Assembly: GCA_029959085.1 (NCBI GenBank)
Contig: JARWIR010000001.1
Coordinates: 22,435,730 to 22,499,729 of the forward strand
DNA length: 64,000 nucleotides
Reading direction: 5' to 3'
Source of the DNA: Nemophila menziesii
Lineage: Eukaryota; Streptophyta; Magnoliopsida; Boraginales; Hydrophyllaceae
Shown: positions 1 to 10,085 of the stretch, in pieces
How the letters are laid out: each line of letters opens with the position of its first letter
Numbering within the stretch: position 1 is the stretch's first letter
The notes under the pieces: model-generated
Told to the model about the DNA's origin: nothing
Databases searched by the model: none
The model's input: only the letters and a program-made list of their open reading frames with translations
Made by a program: the position numbers and the translations under genes

Positions 1-149
1 TGTCTTGGAGTTTAAGTTTGAGGTGATGGGCAGTTGGCGGAGCCACATTAGAGGTTGGGGGACCATGGGCCCCCTGGTTTTCTAAAAAAAAAAAATTACT
101 TTAATTTTTTTTTATTTTTTATAAACAAAAAAATATATATATATTATAT

Positions 150-326
150 GAGTAACGATATATACCACCCAAATGTCACCCAATGACGTGGCGTGAATTG
201 ATTGGTTACAAATTGTTAATGCATTTATTTTCTTGATTTGATTAAAGATATGTAACCAACCAATTCACGCCACGTCATTGGGTGACATTTGGGTGGTATG
301 AATTTGGGTGGTATATATCATTACTC
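150..326. mobile_element. 177-bp palindromic MITE, MULE-like, copy 1
   Basis: The element begins GAGTAACGATATATACCACCC and ends with the near-exact reverse complement; the arms (CACCCAATGACGTGGCGTGAATT and its complement) pair over most of the length. The flanks are TATATTATAT on both sides (140-149 and 327-336), a 10-bp direct repeat in AT-rich DNA. A second member at 20682-20875 has a clean 9-bp duplication, which points to the Mutator superfamily. It has no coding capacity. Confidence 0.85.
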
Positions 327-570
327 TATATTATATATTTGGCTCCCTCCTAAACTTTTAAAATACTTATTTTAATCCACTAAATTTTTAAAATCTATAT
401 ATTAGACTTATAATAAGAGCCAATTAGAGATAAATGCCTATTAAAAAACTTATTTAAAAAAAGGTGCCTAGAATAAGTTTTTTTATAGAAAAATGCCCCA
501 TCCCAAACTACCCTTATAATTAACAATTAAGAAAAAGAAATTAGAAAAAAACAAAACAAAAACTAATAAA

Positions 571-1059
571 CACACGCGCGCGTCCGTGAATTTTTTTTAA
601 AACCGTCATAACTAATTCTAAAAAAATCAAAAAAATAAAAAATTTATATATTTGGATAAAGCAAATTAATATTTACGTCTATGATTTTTTTCAGAATTTT
701 TTGAATTTTTGATTTTTTTGAATTTTTTTTGAATTTTTTAATTCGCAGAACATGGAATTCTATGTTTTAAACATGGAATTCCATGTTTTAGACAGACATG
801 GAATTCCATGTTTGTTTAAAACATGGAATTTGTTTTCCGCAGACACGAAATTCACTGTTTAAAACATGGAATTCCATGTTTCTGCGAATTAAAAAATTAA
901 AAAAAATCAAAAAAACCAAAAAAATTCAGAAAATTCCGAAAAAAATCATAGACGTAAATATTAATTTGATTTATCCAAATATGATTTTTTTCGATTTTTC
1001 TGATTTTTTTTTAATTAGTTATGGCGATTTTAAAAAAATTTCACGGACGCGCGCGTGTG
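571..1059. repeat. Foldback with AAACATGGAATTCCATGTTT palindromes
   Basis: The left edge CACACGCGCGCGTCCGTGAA pairs with TTTCACGGACGCGCGCGTGTG at the right edge, and the arms continue to pair (ACCGTCATAACTAATT with AATTAGTTATGGCGAT, and TATTTACGTCTATGATTTT with its complement). The centre holds several copies of the perfect 20-nt palindrome AAACATGGAATTCCATGTTT (769-788 and 862-881 exact, others degenerate). Open frames across it are translations of repeat DNA. Confidence 0.8.
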
Positions 1060-1071
1060 ATGAAATTAGTA

Positions 1072-1195
1072 GTAGGTGGTGGTGGTGGTGGTGGTGGAGG
1101 TGGTGGTGATGGGTGGTGGCTGTAGTGGTGGTGGTGGTGGTGGTTGTGATGATGGAGGCGGTGATGGTTGTGGTGGTGGTGGTGGTGGTGGTGGA
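1072..1195. repeat. GGT/GTG microsatellite
   Basis: About 120 bp of (GGT)n with interruptions (GGAGGT, GATGG). The poly-Trp and poly-His open frames that cross it on the two strands are products of the repeat and not genes. Confidence 0.95.
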
Positions 1196-1691
1196 AATAT
1201 CCTATTATTTGTTTAAGATTTAAAAATAAATATTGTATTAAAAATAAAATAATATATTTAATAATAAGGATAGTATAGGTATAAAAAATATAAAGGGGAT
1301 GTTTTCTATAAATAATTGTTCTATTAGGCATTTATCTCTAAATAAGAAAATTAGAGGCTTAAAAAAATTAAAGACATCATTAAGGAGGCATTTATCTCTA
1401 ATTACCCCTATAATTATTGTACATATATAGATATTTTAATTTTTTTATAGCAAAATAAATTTTATTTTATATATTATACGATAAATAATTTAAATTTTTT
1501 ATATAAAGACTTATAGTGCATTTTCTACATAATATAGGGAAATATAGTGTAATTTTTTACAAGATAAGACTTCTATTGTAATTTTTGCACAATATATGGA
1601 CCTGCCGTGAAAAAAAGTTTTAAAATTTTTTCGGGGCCGCTGCCCCCGAACCCCCTTGGCCCCCTATCAACAAATCCTGGCTCCGCCCCTG

Positions 1692-1984
1692 TTGGTGGGT
1701 GTATGTGATCGTGGGATATAGTGGGTGGGTAAATATTCAATTATCTCGCGCTGGGTCTCGTGTTTTACTTTAAAAAAATATTCAATTGGCATAGGATATT
1801 TTTGAAATTGGAGGGACTTAGGGATGCAACGCTATGGCATCAAATGGGTTGAGTGAGCATGATTATGATCCTAAACTCAGTTCTATGGTGATTAGTTGAT
1901 GGATAGTGAGGAGAGTGCCAAAAGCCCAATGTAAATTATCCCAAAATTTATCACACCTTACCTTAAGCCTATGCTACGCCGTAG
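1692..1984. other. Unassigned spacer
   Basis: I see no reading frame or repeat pair in this stretch. It separates the hAT element from the GAGCT-rich element. Confidence 0.5.
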
Positions 1985-2463
1985 GGCTGTAAACGAGCCG
2001 AGCCGAGCTCAAATTTAAACGAGTCGGGCCGAACCGAGCCCGAGCTTTCAATGATCCAAATCAGAAATTTTACAACCTGCTTGTTTAACTTATAGAATAA
2101 TCTTTTTTAATTGTTTTTTATGGTTTAAATGGGACTTTCATGAACTGTTGGTATTTGATGAAGTGTGTGGTATGGAAATATGAAACATCACATTAATGAA
2201 AAAATAAATGTCTAAAGATGTAAAAAAATATCCAATTTAATATTGAAAGTTTAATAATATATTTATAAGTAGATAATATATTAATTTATAATTTTAAACG
2301 AGCTCATGGGGCGAGCTCGAGCAGGTTCGTTTACTTATCGAGCTTAAAATGAAGCTTGAGCTTGAGCTTGAGCTTGTTTATATTCGAGCCGATCTCAAAC
2401 GAGATTTTCTCTGAGCCGAGCTCGAGCTGCTCGCGAGCGGCTTGGTTCATTTACAGCCACCTT
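1985..2463. mobile_element. GAGCT-rich non-autonomous DNA transposon, copy 1
   Basis: The left end GGGCTGTAAACGAGCCGAGC and the right end (complement GTGGCTGTAAATGAACCAAG) form a terminal inverted repeat, followed inward by GAGCTCGAGC-type blocks. The core is AT-rich and non-coding. The same family recurs at 10902-11603 with cleaner ends. No clear duplication flanks this copy, so the superfamily is left open. Confidence 0.65.
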
Positions 2464-2857
2464 AAGACCTTGAGATTTCTAGTTAATTGTGTAAGTAACA
2501 ATTGAATGTATAGGGTGTAGTTGATTGGATTATTGGACAACACGGAACGATCGAGGAATACTTATAGCCGTCGTTCATACTAATTGAGAGTCGACCTCTT
2601 CTTGCATTGCAATGCTGGTTTTATTCTTGATATTTTTATTGTGTTAATTATTTGTAACAGATATTACTTCATAAAACTAGTTTAGTTATAGTTTTCCATG
2701 ATTAGTTGGATTAATCATAGGTATACTTGGGTATGATAGGTATGATAAATATACTTGTAGATCAATCTTTACCTTCTCTTATTCCATGATTAGTTGAATT
2801 TTGGCCCCTAATTAGTTTTTATTTTGTAGGGACGATAATACTTTGAGTTGGGGGTCT
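2464..2857 (+). other. Possible internal remnant of an LTR retrotransposon, upstream of its 3' LTR
   Basis: This stretch has no reading frame. It ends in TTTGAGTTGGGGGTCT immediately before the LTR start TGATG; a purine-rich tract of this kind is typical of a polypurine tract at the start of a 3' LTR. The interpretation is inference; the 5' LTR and coding domains are absent. Confidence 0.4.
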
Positions 2858-4695
2858 TGATGTTTCATATTTTGTGATAAATAATCATATTATGAGACAT
2901 ATTTTTGGTGTTTTAGTGGACCTACGGAGGGGGATTATTCCCTATTATTTGACATATCTTCAATTCTAGTCCCATTTTGGACATATTGATATTTTGGGAG
3001 ATTTTGTGTATTAATCGTGTCTTAAGTGTGTAGATTTTAGGTACATGGTTGACATGAGACACTAATATGATGATGAGAATTCAAGAAGTCGAGTCCAAAC
3101 CCGAGTCAAGGCGTAGAAAGAGTAAAAAGTTATTTTGGAGAAGTTAAAGCATCTACCGACAAAATCTTGACGTCACTTAATTCAATCACCACGATTTATT
3201 GGTCAGGGTTTTGAACAAATTGCCTTTTTTGTATATAGCTTGAAGTCAGTGACGCGCGAGAAGTGACAGAAGTCAATTCGAGTTGAGATGAAGAAGGTAT
3301 GTCAACGCTTTCACCGTGTCTTGAACTAGTCCAACACTAAGTAAAACGGGTTAGGCCATTTTAATTCATCTAAGTGAACCCATTTTGACGCAAAAACATT
3401 TTAGGCTGATATATAATCATTTTAGGAGCTAAAAAACACAACAATTTAAACACTACACGTTTGAAGAGAAAATAACGCCTAGAGCTAGAGAAGAAAAAGA
3501 GAAGAAGAGTTTTCCAAGAATTTCCACCATTCTTTATCATCCGAACTCCATTTTACATCGATCATTAGAGTAATTTTATCCCATATAGAATTAAACATGA
3601 CTCTTCCATTATTAATCGTTAGTTTTCAGTATTTCATTATGAACTAAAACCCTCTTGTTTGAGGATTGCAATATAATATGAACCTTTGATGTTATTTGGA
3701 TTTTGGGATTGTTATATTTAAATAAATTGAGTTTGTTTCTTTTGACTATATGCGTGTGACTTGTTCCTACTTATACCTTGATCAAGTATTGGGTAATGTT
3801 AGTAGTTAGACTATCGCCCCAGAGGGGGGTCGAATTACGGACTTAGCATATAGGAGTTTGCTGTGCGTTAGTGGTCTAGGAGGTCTTAACTAGCCAAGTA
3901 GTCGATATGGTGTGAATAGAATAGCATTTGAAAGTATTGTATGGTCACTCGGAAGAGGTCTCTAGTGTCGTAGGATAACTTTTTATTTACCCATGAGGGA
4001 TTGGGAATAATATTGAATCCCGACTAACATGAAATGACCAATTTTATCTTATACTCCCCTCGTCCATTATTTATTTGTCCTACTTTTTGTGGCACAGATA
4101 TTAAAAAAGACATTAAATACACTTTCTCTTTACTAAGTTGCCCTTATTCATTGAGTAGAATGTCATTTAATGCACCATTGCTTTTAACTAATTAGTTAGG
4201 GGTGATATTGGAAAAATTGGAGAAAAAATGTCTTGATAATATAAAAGGGACAAATATTGTTGGACACCTCCTTTTAGAAAGATGGACAAATAAAAGTGGA
4301 TGGAGGGAGTATCTAGAAACTTTAATTAGTTGACTTTGAGAATGACTAGCAATACTTAAGTATATTTCTATCCTATCTAACTCGTTATTTATTTAATTTG
4401 CATTCTCCTTTATTTCTTTACTTTACTAATCTTATCAACCATTAAAGTTGATCTTTATTTACCGCACTTAGCTTTATTGAATAAAAACCCAACAAATATC
4501 TTCCATTAATTTACGTGTATTCGCAACTTAATCTACCATACTCGTAAAAACAATCATTATAAACTTCATAGTCCATGTGGAGACGATATCCCTTTGTACT
4601 TACCTTTTATTACTTGTTAACGCCCCCGTACACTTGCGGGTAGTAAGTCCTCTCAAGGGTGTCGATTTATTCATCGTACTCTTGCGATGACAACA
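2858..4695 (+). mobile_element. LTR of a plant LTR retrotransposon (probable 3' LTR), carrying a Stowaway MITE
   Basis: It begins TGATGTTTCATATTTTGTGA and is related along its length to the two solo LTRs at 57148-60156 (TGATGTCTCCATATTTGTGA start; shared blocks TTATGAGACAT, TAGTCGATATGG, CACTCGGAAG, and a GTCC..GAGACGATATC..CACTTGCGG block near the 3' end). The proposed end is ACAACA at 4695. No matching 5-bp duplication is found, consistent with it being one LTR of a truncated element. It abuts a LINE fragment starting at 4696. A MITE occupies 4054-4309. Confidence 0.6.
4054..4309. mobile_element. Stowaway-type MITE (Tc1/mariner)
   Basis: The left terminus CTCCCCTCGTCCATTATTTA and the right terminus (complement CTCCCTCCATCCACTTTTAT) are imperfect inverted repeats that both run on into TTTGTCC. 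TA dinucleotides flank both sides (4052-4053 and 4310-4311). The length of 256 bp, the CTCCCTCCGTCC-like end and the TA target fit Stowaway MITEs. It lies inside the LTR at 2858-4695, so it is younger than that LTR. Confidence 0.88.
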
Positions 4696-5690
4696 TGGCA
4701 AACAAATAAATTCTTTTGTTTTCAATATTTCTGGATGGATTATCAAGATTGTATAATGGTTGTACGACATTATTGGGGTGACCCAGGACACGAGGAGTCA
4801 ATAGACAACTTTCTTTATAAACGGAATGACACAACAAATGCACTAAAAAGGTGGAACAAGGATACATTCCACAATAACAGCGCAAAAATTAAAGAACTGG
4901 AAGAGGAACTTACTAGGGTAACTAATGAACCAAACACGTAGAAGGAACAAGACGAAGAGCAACGAATCAGGGCCAAACTTAATCAAGACTGGGCAAATTA
5001 GGAAAAATATTGTGCAGGTTGAGCATGCCAAATGTGGATTAAGTGTGGTGAATGGAATACAAAGTATTTCTTTGCTATGACAGCACAACGTAGAAATATT
5101 AATCGTATCATTAGCTATGTTGTAGATCTCGATTTTGCGGCCTAGGCGGTTGACCGGGCCTAGCTCGTAGGTGGGATTACACGGGGCCTAGGCGGGATTA
5201 TACAGTTCTGAGTCCCTCTGTGTAATTTTGTATATCTAGTAATATATACTTAGTAATTATAATAATTTTAACTATTTAAGACATAAAGTTCATCTAATAA
5301 CACTATAGGAAATATCAAAATACTAAAATTTGAGTTATAATATCAATTCAAGAATTCTCAAAAATAAGCAAAACAAAAAGACGGCATATGCGACTAGTTT
5401 TTGCCATTGATCGGTGCCTAGACGACCATTTTTTGCCATTAATCGGCGCCTAGGCGGGTTAGGCGCCTCTTCCACGACGACTGGGGCGCTAGGAAAAAAC
5501 GTCTAGAATTTTTACTAGGTGTAAGCAGTTGTGGAGGGAGTTGACACCTAGGTTGCAATTTCTACTACATAGATCCTTAGTATCATGGATAGCGAGGGAA
5601 AATGGATAGATAATCCTAAGGTATAAAAGATAATTTCTCTAAATTTACGATGAGGACTCGGGAGGAATAATCATGGAATATGTGGTATGA
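4696..5690 (+). pseudogene. LINE ORF2 fragment (endonuclease-to-RT linker), interrupted
   Basis: Translation gives the linker typical of plant L1 ORF2: a W-x-KDTFHNN segment, a KIKELEEEL coiled-coil stretch, then WNTKYFFAMTAQRRNINRI, which parallels LKLGDKNSKYFHAITKVKRTRNKI in the intact LINE of this window. Several in-frame stops are present. The match resumes after a nested element as LSIMDSEGKWIDNPKV (about 5578-5625), parallel to LKDCNGNWICNKDEI. The endonuclease and RT domains are absent on both sides. Confidence 0.75.
5129..5569. mobile_element. CCTAGG-type MITE inserted in the LINE fragment
   Basis: The left end GATTTTGCGGCCTAGGCGG and the right end (complement GAAATTGCAACCTAGGTGT) are imperfect inverted repeats. 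TAGATC occurs on both sides (5123-5128 and 5570-5575), and removing one copy joins the LINE reading smoothly. The interior is rich in CTAGGCG blocks. It has no coding capacity. A hAT origin is plausible but unproven. Confidence 0.65.
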
Positions 5691-6794
5691 TTGATTAATC
5701 CAAAGGTAAATAAATAGTTGGAAAAAGCACGAACGAAACGCCAGAGCTTCTTCTAAGCCAGAAGAAGCTTTTTTTTCCGCCTACTGTCATCTCGCCGGAG
5801 CTACTGCCTTGGCTCGACAGATCGAGAGTTGGGAGAAAAGGGTTAAGGGTGTGGAATGTGTTTTTAGATTTTTTTAATTTTATGTGTATAATTTATCATA
5901 TTTAGTAGGTAAGAAACAAAAAGAGTATAATGGGTAGTGGGATAATAGACATTTAAAAAGGAAACTAGATTGGGTGGGGGTGTTTGGGTCTTGAGGAGGA
6001 GTATTCAAGACCTGTTGGATAAATCTTTCATACAATTATTACACTCACCATTACTAAAATATCACTCATAAAGTGTCTTAATATTTTAATTATACATTGG
6101 AAATATAAGTGTGAATATTTTGATAAGGATAATACTGGAAGAACAGAAAAAAATGTCCTGAGATTCTAAGTGGACTTTGATTTTGGGACACTGTATATAA
6201 TAAGTGGACATTATTTATAGGATAGATAGAGTATCATTTTACTAAGTAATTGTAATATCACATGAAGTCGAGTTTTGACATTATTCATTGTGCAAAATAT
6301 AATGTAATGGTTCTTCGTAGTTGGGACAATCGAGAGATTTCGAGAAGTAAATAATGATGGATATACATATATATGTAACAGTCCAGAACGGATCGTGTTG
6401 GTTTCCGTATATTAAGGCTTTGTATAAATATAAAACCACGAGTTTTGCTAACACTAAAACCTAATATAATTCCAAAATTCGCGGGCACAAGCCGTGTGGA
6501 CCGAATTTACGCAGACGACCCATTTGATTACCACTAATCATCACACACAAAATTAGATATCATTCTAGTGTTAAATGAAGAAATGTTAGTTTTTTCTTCA
6601 ACCATTTCTTAATTAATAAATAAACGTCATTACTAAACATTAACCAATTCCATAAGGTAAAACTTTCGCATTATCTAACTTAGATAAGTTATTTGGAAGT
6701 GTGTGCCGCCAAATTTTTTACCCTTGAGTTTATGCTTAACTACCCAATCAACTATCATATTAGTTACTTCGGTGATTGAAGACATATGGTTTAA
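5691..6794. other. Intergenic, no gene seen
   Basis: This is AT-rich sequence with short stop-rich frames only. A small hairpin near 5745-5770 (AGCTTCTTCTAAGCCAGAAG) is the only structure I noticed. It leads into the SINE and the RPL19 upstream region. Confidence 0.5.
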
Positions 6795-6910
6795 TTTTTC
6801 TTTTTTTATACGTCGGAGAACCATTTGGACTCGGAGTCATTTTGATTCAAATGAGATTCGATCTCAGGACCTTTTGGTCTCTACGGAGTACTCCAACCAC
6901 TACACCAAAT
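6795..6910 (-). mobile_element. tRNA-derived SINE, copy 1
   Basis: Read on the minus strand this begins with a tRNA-like head (TGTAGTGGTTGGAGTACTCC, box-A like), then GGTCCTGAGATCGAATCTC (box-B like), and ends in an A-rich tail (poly-T on the + strand near 6793-6808). Copies with the same body lie at 8620-8696 and 18216-18345. It ends about 170 bp upstream of the RPL19 start codon. Confidence 0.75.
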
Positions 6911-7076
6911 ATCTATCTCAAAATCATATTTTATCCAACACTTCCAATATTTTTTTTATAAGATAAAATAAGATGGGTCCAATCGAATTACACCCAGATC
7001 CGCATTAAATCCGACCCATTTAACAATAGAAAATGGATAAGACTTTTCACTTCACTCCCAACATCAAACAAACACC

Positions 7077-8252
7077 ATGAGCTCCAATGTTATCCTCCCC
7101 CACGCAGCACCGTTTATGGTACTACGAAGCCCAACACCGCCACCAAAGAAGCTAGCTTCCTCTGCATTCATATCTCACCGTCTCATTGCATCTCCTCTCT
7201 CCATTACGTCATCGTTTAACTCTTTGTCGTTGAAGAATCGTTCTTTTGTTGTTAGAGCCGAAGCCGAAGAAAATTCAGAAGTGGAGCCAGCAGCGAGCTC
7301 AGAGAATGCAGAGGAAGGTGTCGATTCCGAAGCAGAAGCTGCAATCGTTGTAACGACACCGTTTAAGCCGAGAACCAAGCTCGGAGATGTAATGGGGGTG
7401 AGTATTCTTATCCTTTTAATTACTCAATTTATGTTATGGTTATTGATGGATAAATTGCAAGCAAGCTCCTTGTGTAGTTGTTAGTCCATTTTACACATTA
7501 CAGATTTTTGTTAGTTAATTGCATCATAGCCCCCTGCATTATACCATAATTGCACTTTAGGTCCCTATATTATTTGAAAATTGATCGTAATCAAATTATT
7601 CATGTTCTTTCTTAAAAATGTCTACACATATTTGGCTACATTGTATATGACTCAAAACCAACGGTCTAATTACTTAATTAAAATTTAAAGGAAAAATACA
7701 TAGCTTCTAAATTGTTGGTAAAATCTGATGAAACTTATGTTTTTCTTGGAATAGATATTGAATAAGAAAGCAATAGATGCATCAGAAGAGATTCGAGCCA
7801 CACCTGATCTTCGAACAGGCGATGTAGTCCAAATCAAACTGGTAATTTTAGTATTATTCAACAACCTCTTGTCTTTAAAGAAATGACATAATTGCCCAAT
7901 CTTAATTTGTATAGGAGGTCCCTGAAAACAAACGTAGATTATCTGTTTACAAAGGTATAGTTATATCGAAGCAAAATGCTGGTATACATACTACTATACG
8001 GATTCGTAGAATTATTGCTGGTGTAGGTGTTGAGATTGTCTTCCCAGTGTAAGTTAATTGCATTATAGGTCCCTTTACCTATTTTTGAAATTGAGATAAT
8101 GAGGACTCATCTGCAAATTGTGTTTGTTGTATTACTATTATAGGTACTCGCCAAATATCAAGGAGCTGAAAGTACTTAGTCACAGGAAAGTGAGGCGGGC
8201 CCGGCTATATTATTTACGAGACAAGCTTCCAAGGCTCTCAACTTTCAAATAA
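7077..8252 (+). CDS. RPL19: Plastid ribosomal protein bL19 (L19), chloroplast precursor
   Basis: Four exons with GT-AG borders close in phase: 7077-7397, 7755-7841, 7915-8048 and 8144-8252, giving 216 aa. The first 60-70 residues are rich in Ser, Thr and Pro with few acidic residues, as in a plastid transit peptide, with a likely cleavage near FVVRAEAEE. An acidic linker follows, then the bL19 core: [66 protein letters not shown] and the C-terminal [18 protein letters not shown]. bL19 sits at the interface of the 50S and 30S subunits; this nuclear copy would serve the chloroplast ribosome. The start is the first ATG after an AC-rich leader (ACACCATG). A SINE lies about 170 bp upstream. Identity is secure from the conserved core. 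Confidence 0.96.
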
Positions 8253-8619
8253 TAGAAATATAAAGAAAGCAGTGGTGCTTTGTTTTTAGTTGTATTCATT
8301 TTGCCAGGTTCTGAACAAATATTGTTTTTGTTACACTTCATTTTTGTAATTATGTATAATTACTCCCTTTTTTGGGTAATTAGTAAAATTAATTCGAAAC
8401 TGTTGCTTTTATAACCTCTCCGATCATACCAAGGGTAGTTCAGGCTTTTCTAGCTAGACTGAAATAATGAGCCGACGGAACGATCTTAGGCCTGACAAAT
8501 TGTGATGGACAAACTTTACCTATGTTAAGTAACATTTTACTGAGTTTGTTCAGTATTAAAATTTGGGTTTGGTTTATTAATGTTTTTCCAAGTTTGAGCT
8601 CGGTTTGGTTGCCCATTTG
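8253..8619. other. 3' flank of RPL19
   Basis: Presumed 3' UTR and spacer, T-rich after the stop codon. No other gene is seen. Confidence 0.5.
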
Positions 8620-8696
8620 ATTTTTTTTTTTAATACATGAGAGAGCCACTTCGGACTCGAAGTCATTTTGACTCCAATGAAATTCGATCTCAGGAG
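8620..8696 (-). mobile_element. 5'-truncated SINE, copy 2
   Basis: It carries the same body as the SINE copies at 6795 and 18216 (GAGAGCCACTTCGGACTCGA, then CTCCAATGAAATTCGATCTC) with the A-tail as poly-T at 8620-8632. The tRNA-like head is missing: the match stops at CTCAGGAG (8689-8696), where the TIR element at 8698 begins. Either the SINE was cut by that element or it inserted truncated. Confidence 0.7.
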
Positions 8697-9153
8697 AAAA
8701 TGCCACTTAGGGTCTTGAACACACTCCCCTCTTCGAGATAGCACTCCCACGAGGAGTCTCTTTTTACTAAAGACCTCAAAAAGTATTTAACACATGAAAC
8801 CCAAAACTCCAATTACCTTACTACCCTCGTTTTATTTTTTGTCTTCTATATATACTAATTTAGAAACCCTACCATTATAATTTCAGATCCATTTTCTCAT
8901 ACCTCTCTCCTCCCCCAACTCCCAAACAGCCACCACCACCACCATAACACAACCACCACCACCGAAAATGCTAAAAACCACCAACACCATCACCATCGCC
9001 GCTATTAATGGAGCTCCGGTGCTGCTTCATTCGAGATTCGAGGTCCGTCCGTGAAGCTCAGGCGATATAGCTCAAGCTCCACCAAGCTCCGTTCGTGAAC
9101 CACCAAGCACCGTTCGTGAAACGGAAAGCTCAAGCGAGAGGTATGTTCGTGAA

Positions 9154-9262
9154 CCATGGCTGCTCACTGCACGACTTCGTTTTGCTTCCTAGGGTTCCGC
9201 CATGGCTGCTCACTGCACGGCTTCGTTTTGCTTCCTAGGGTTCCGCCATGGCTGCTCACTGC
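9154..9262. repeat. 46-bp tandem repeat, about 2.4 copies
   Basis: A unit beginning CCATGGCTGCTCACTGCACG starts at 9154, 9200 and 9246, the third copy being partial. The first two differ at one base. The repeated in-frame ATGs produce several short overlapping frames that are not supported as genes. Confidence 0.9.
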
Positions 9263-9530
9263 AAACGGTGCTCACTAGTTTTGAGCTGCAGCAGTTCGAA
9301 GCTTCAAACACTGGTCCTTCAAGCTCGGCTGAGACCAAGGCAGCACCACCGAAGCTTCCTGCTCTGCTGGATCTCGCCGGAGAAGGGAAGCTCGGAGCCA
9401 CCTCCTGATTCGCTCGACGAAGCCACCACCACCACCTCCACTTCCGACGAGACTTGATTCACTTCACTGCAACTCCATTGATCTTCACGGCGCTTGAGCT
9501 TCACGACGCTTTTTTTTTGGTAGACATGGT

Positions 9531-9552
9531 TGACCAGATCTAGATCTGGTCA
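9531..9552. repeat. 22-nt perfect palindrome
   Basis: TGACCAGATCT is followed directly by AGATCTGGTCA, a perfect palindrome in the 3' part of the GC-rich insert. No function can be assigned. Confidence 0.85.
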
Positions 9553-9689
9553 AACCAGTTAGATTTTCCTTTTTTTTTTGCTTGTGTAATAATATATGTG
9601 TTTTAATAATACTCCCTAATATTTAGACTCATTGCTTTTTTTTAAATTATTCTGTAATTTTTTGATAGTATTCCCCAATTTTTAAGAGT

Positions 9690-9930
9690 ACTCCTACATT
9701 TTAAGAGAGTACTCCTAGTTTTTCTTAGAGTACCCCGACTTTTTTCTTAGAGTACTCATTAAAATATATAGAGTACTCAGCAAATTTATAGAGTACTCTT
9801 AGTTTTTCCGATACTCATCAATTTTATCCGATACTCTATGATTTTTCCGGTGACCGGTGACTGGTGGTCGGAGGTCGGAGGTCGGTGGTCGGAGGTCGGT
9901 GGGAGGTTGGAGGTAGGTGGGTAGGGGTAG
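9690..9930. repeat. Degenerate AGAGTACTC and GGTCGG repeats
   Basis: AGAGTACTC-like motifs recur about every 25-35 bp from 9690 to 9835, followed by GGTCGGAGGTCGGTGGTCGG-type repeats to about 9930. Both are low-complexity arrays within the putative MULE. Confidence 0.75.
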
Positions 9931-10085
9931 GTAGTGGAGAGAGAAACAGTGACATCACACTTTTTGTCTTTTAGTGTTAGTAAGGGTAGGAAAGACTATT
10001 ATACAAAATGAGGTCCCTAATAAGAACAGATTTCTAGACACTACTCTATAGAGAAAAAATAGTGTCTCTAAGACCCTATGTATAA

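Larger units (their letters stand above)
422..1403. repeat. Composite inverted-repeat unit with outer 18-bp terminal inverted repeats
   Basis: AATTAGAGATAAATGCCT at 422-439 is repeated as its exact reverse complement at 1386-1403, and a partial extra copy of the right end lies near 1326-1343. Between them sit the 571-1059 foldback and the GGT microsatellite. This looks like a non-autonomous DNA transposon of unknown superfamily; no clear target-site duplication was found. Confidence 0.55.
31..1691. mobile_element. hAT-type non-autonomous element carrying nested repeats
   Basis: The left end reads CAGTTGGCGGAGCC and the right end, reverse-complemented, reads CAGGGGCGGAGCC, which is the terminal signature of plant Tip100-like hAT elements. 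Both ends continue into G/C runs (GGGGGACC and CCCCCGAACCCCC). The flanking 8-mers GTGATGGG (23-30) and TTGGTGGG (1692-1699) match at 6 of 8 positions, as expected for an old 8-bp duplication. No transposase reading frame is present. A MITE at 150-326, an inverted-repeat unit at 422-1403 and a GGT microsatellite lie inside. Superfamily is inferred from terminal sequence and duplication length only. Confidence 0.7.
8698..10085. mobile_element. Possible MULE-like element with a GC-rich gene-like insert
   Basis: Degenerate inverted repeats of about 140 bp bound it: CTTAGGGTCTTGAACACACT near 8707 and, reversed from the right end, CATAGGGTCTTAGAGACACT; both continue to TACCCT..GTTTTATTTTTTGTC-like blocks. 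The interior (about 8930-9520) is much more GC-rich than its surroundings and contains clustered codon-like sequence with a 46-bp tandem repeat, but no frame longer than 69 codons. Long inverted repeats plus a GC-rich non-repeat core suggest a Pack-MULE-like capture; no duplication was found, so this is tentative. Confidence 0.4.

Noticed and set aside
798..1331. Open frames with poly-Trp or poly-His tails
   Set aside because: They are translations of the foldback and the GGT microsatellite; no start context, splice sites or homology.
9202..9504. Several overlapping 60-70-codon frames on both strands
   Set aside because: They arise from the 46-bp tandem repeat in GC-rich DNA; no frame is favoured and none shows a known domain.
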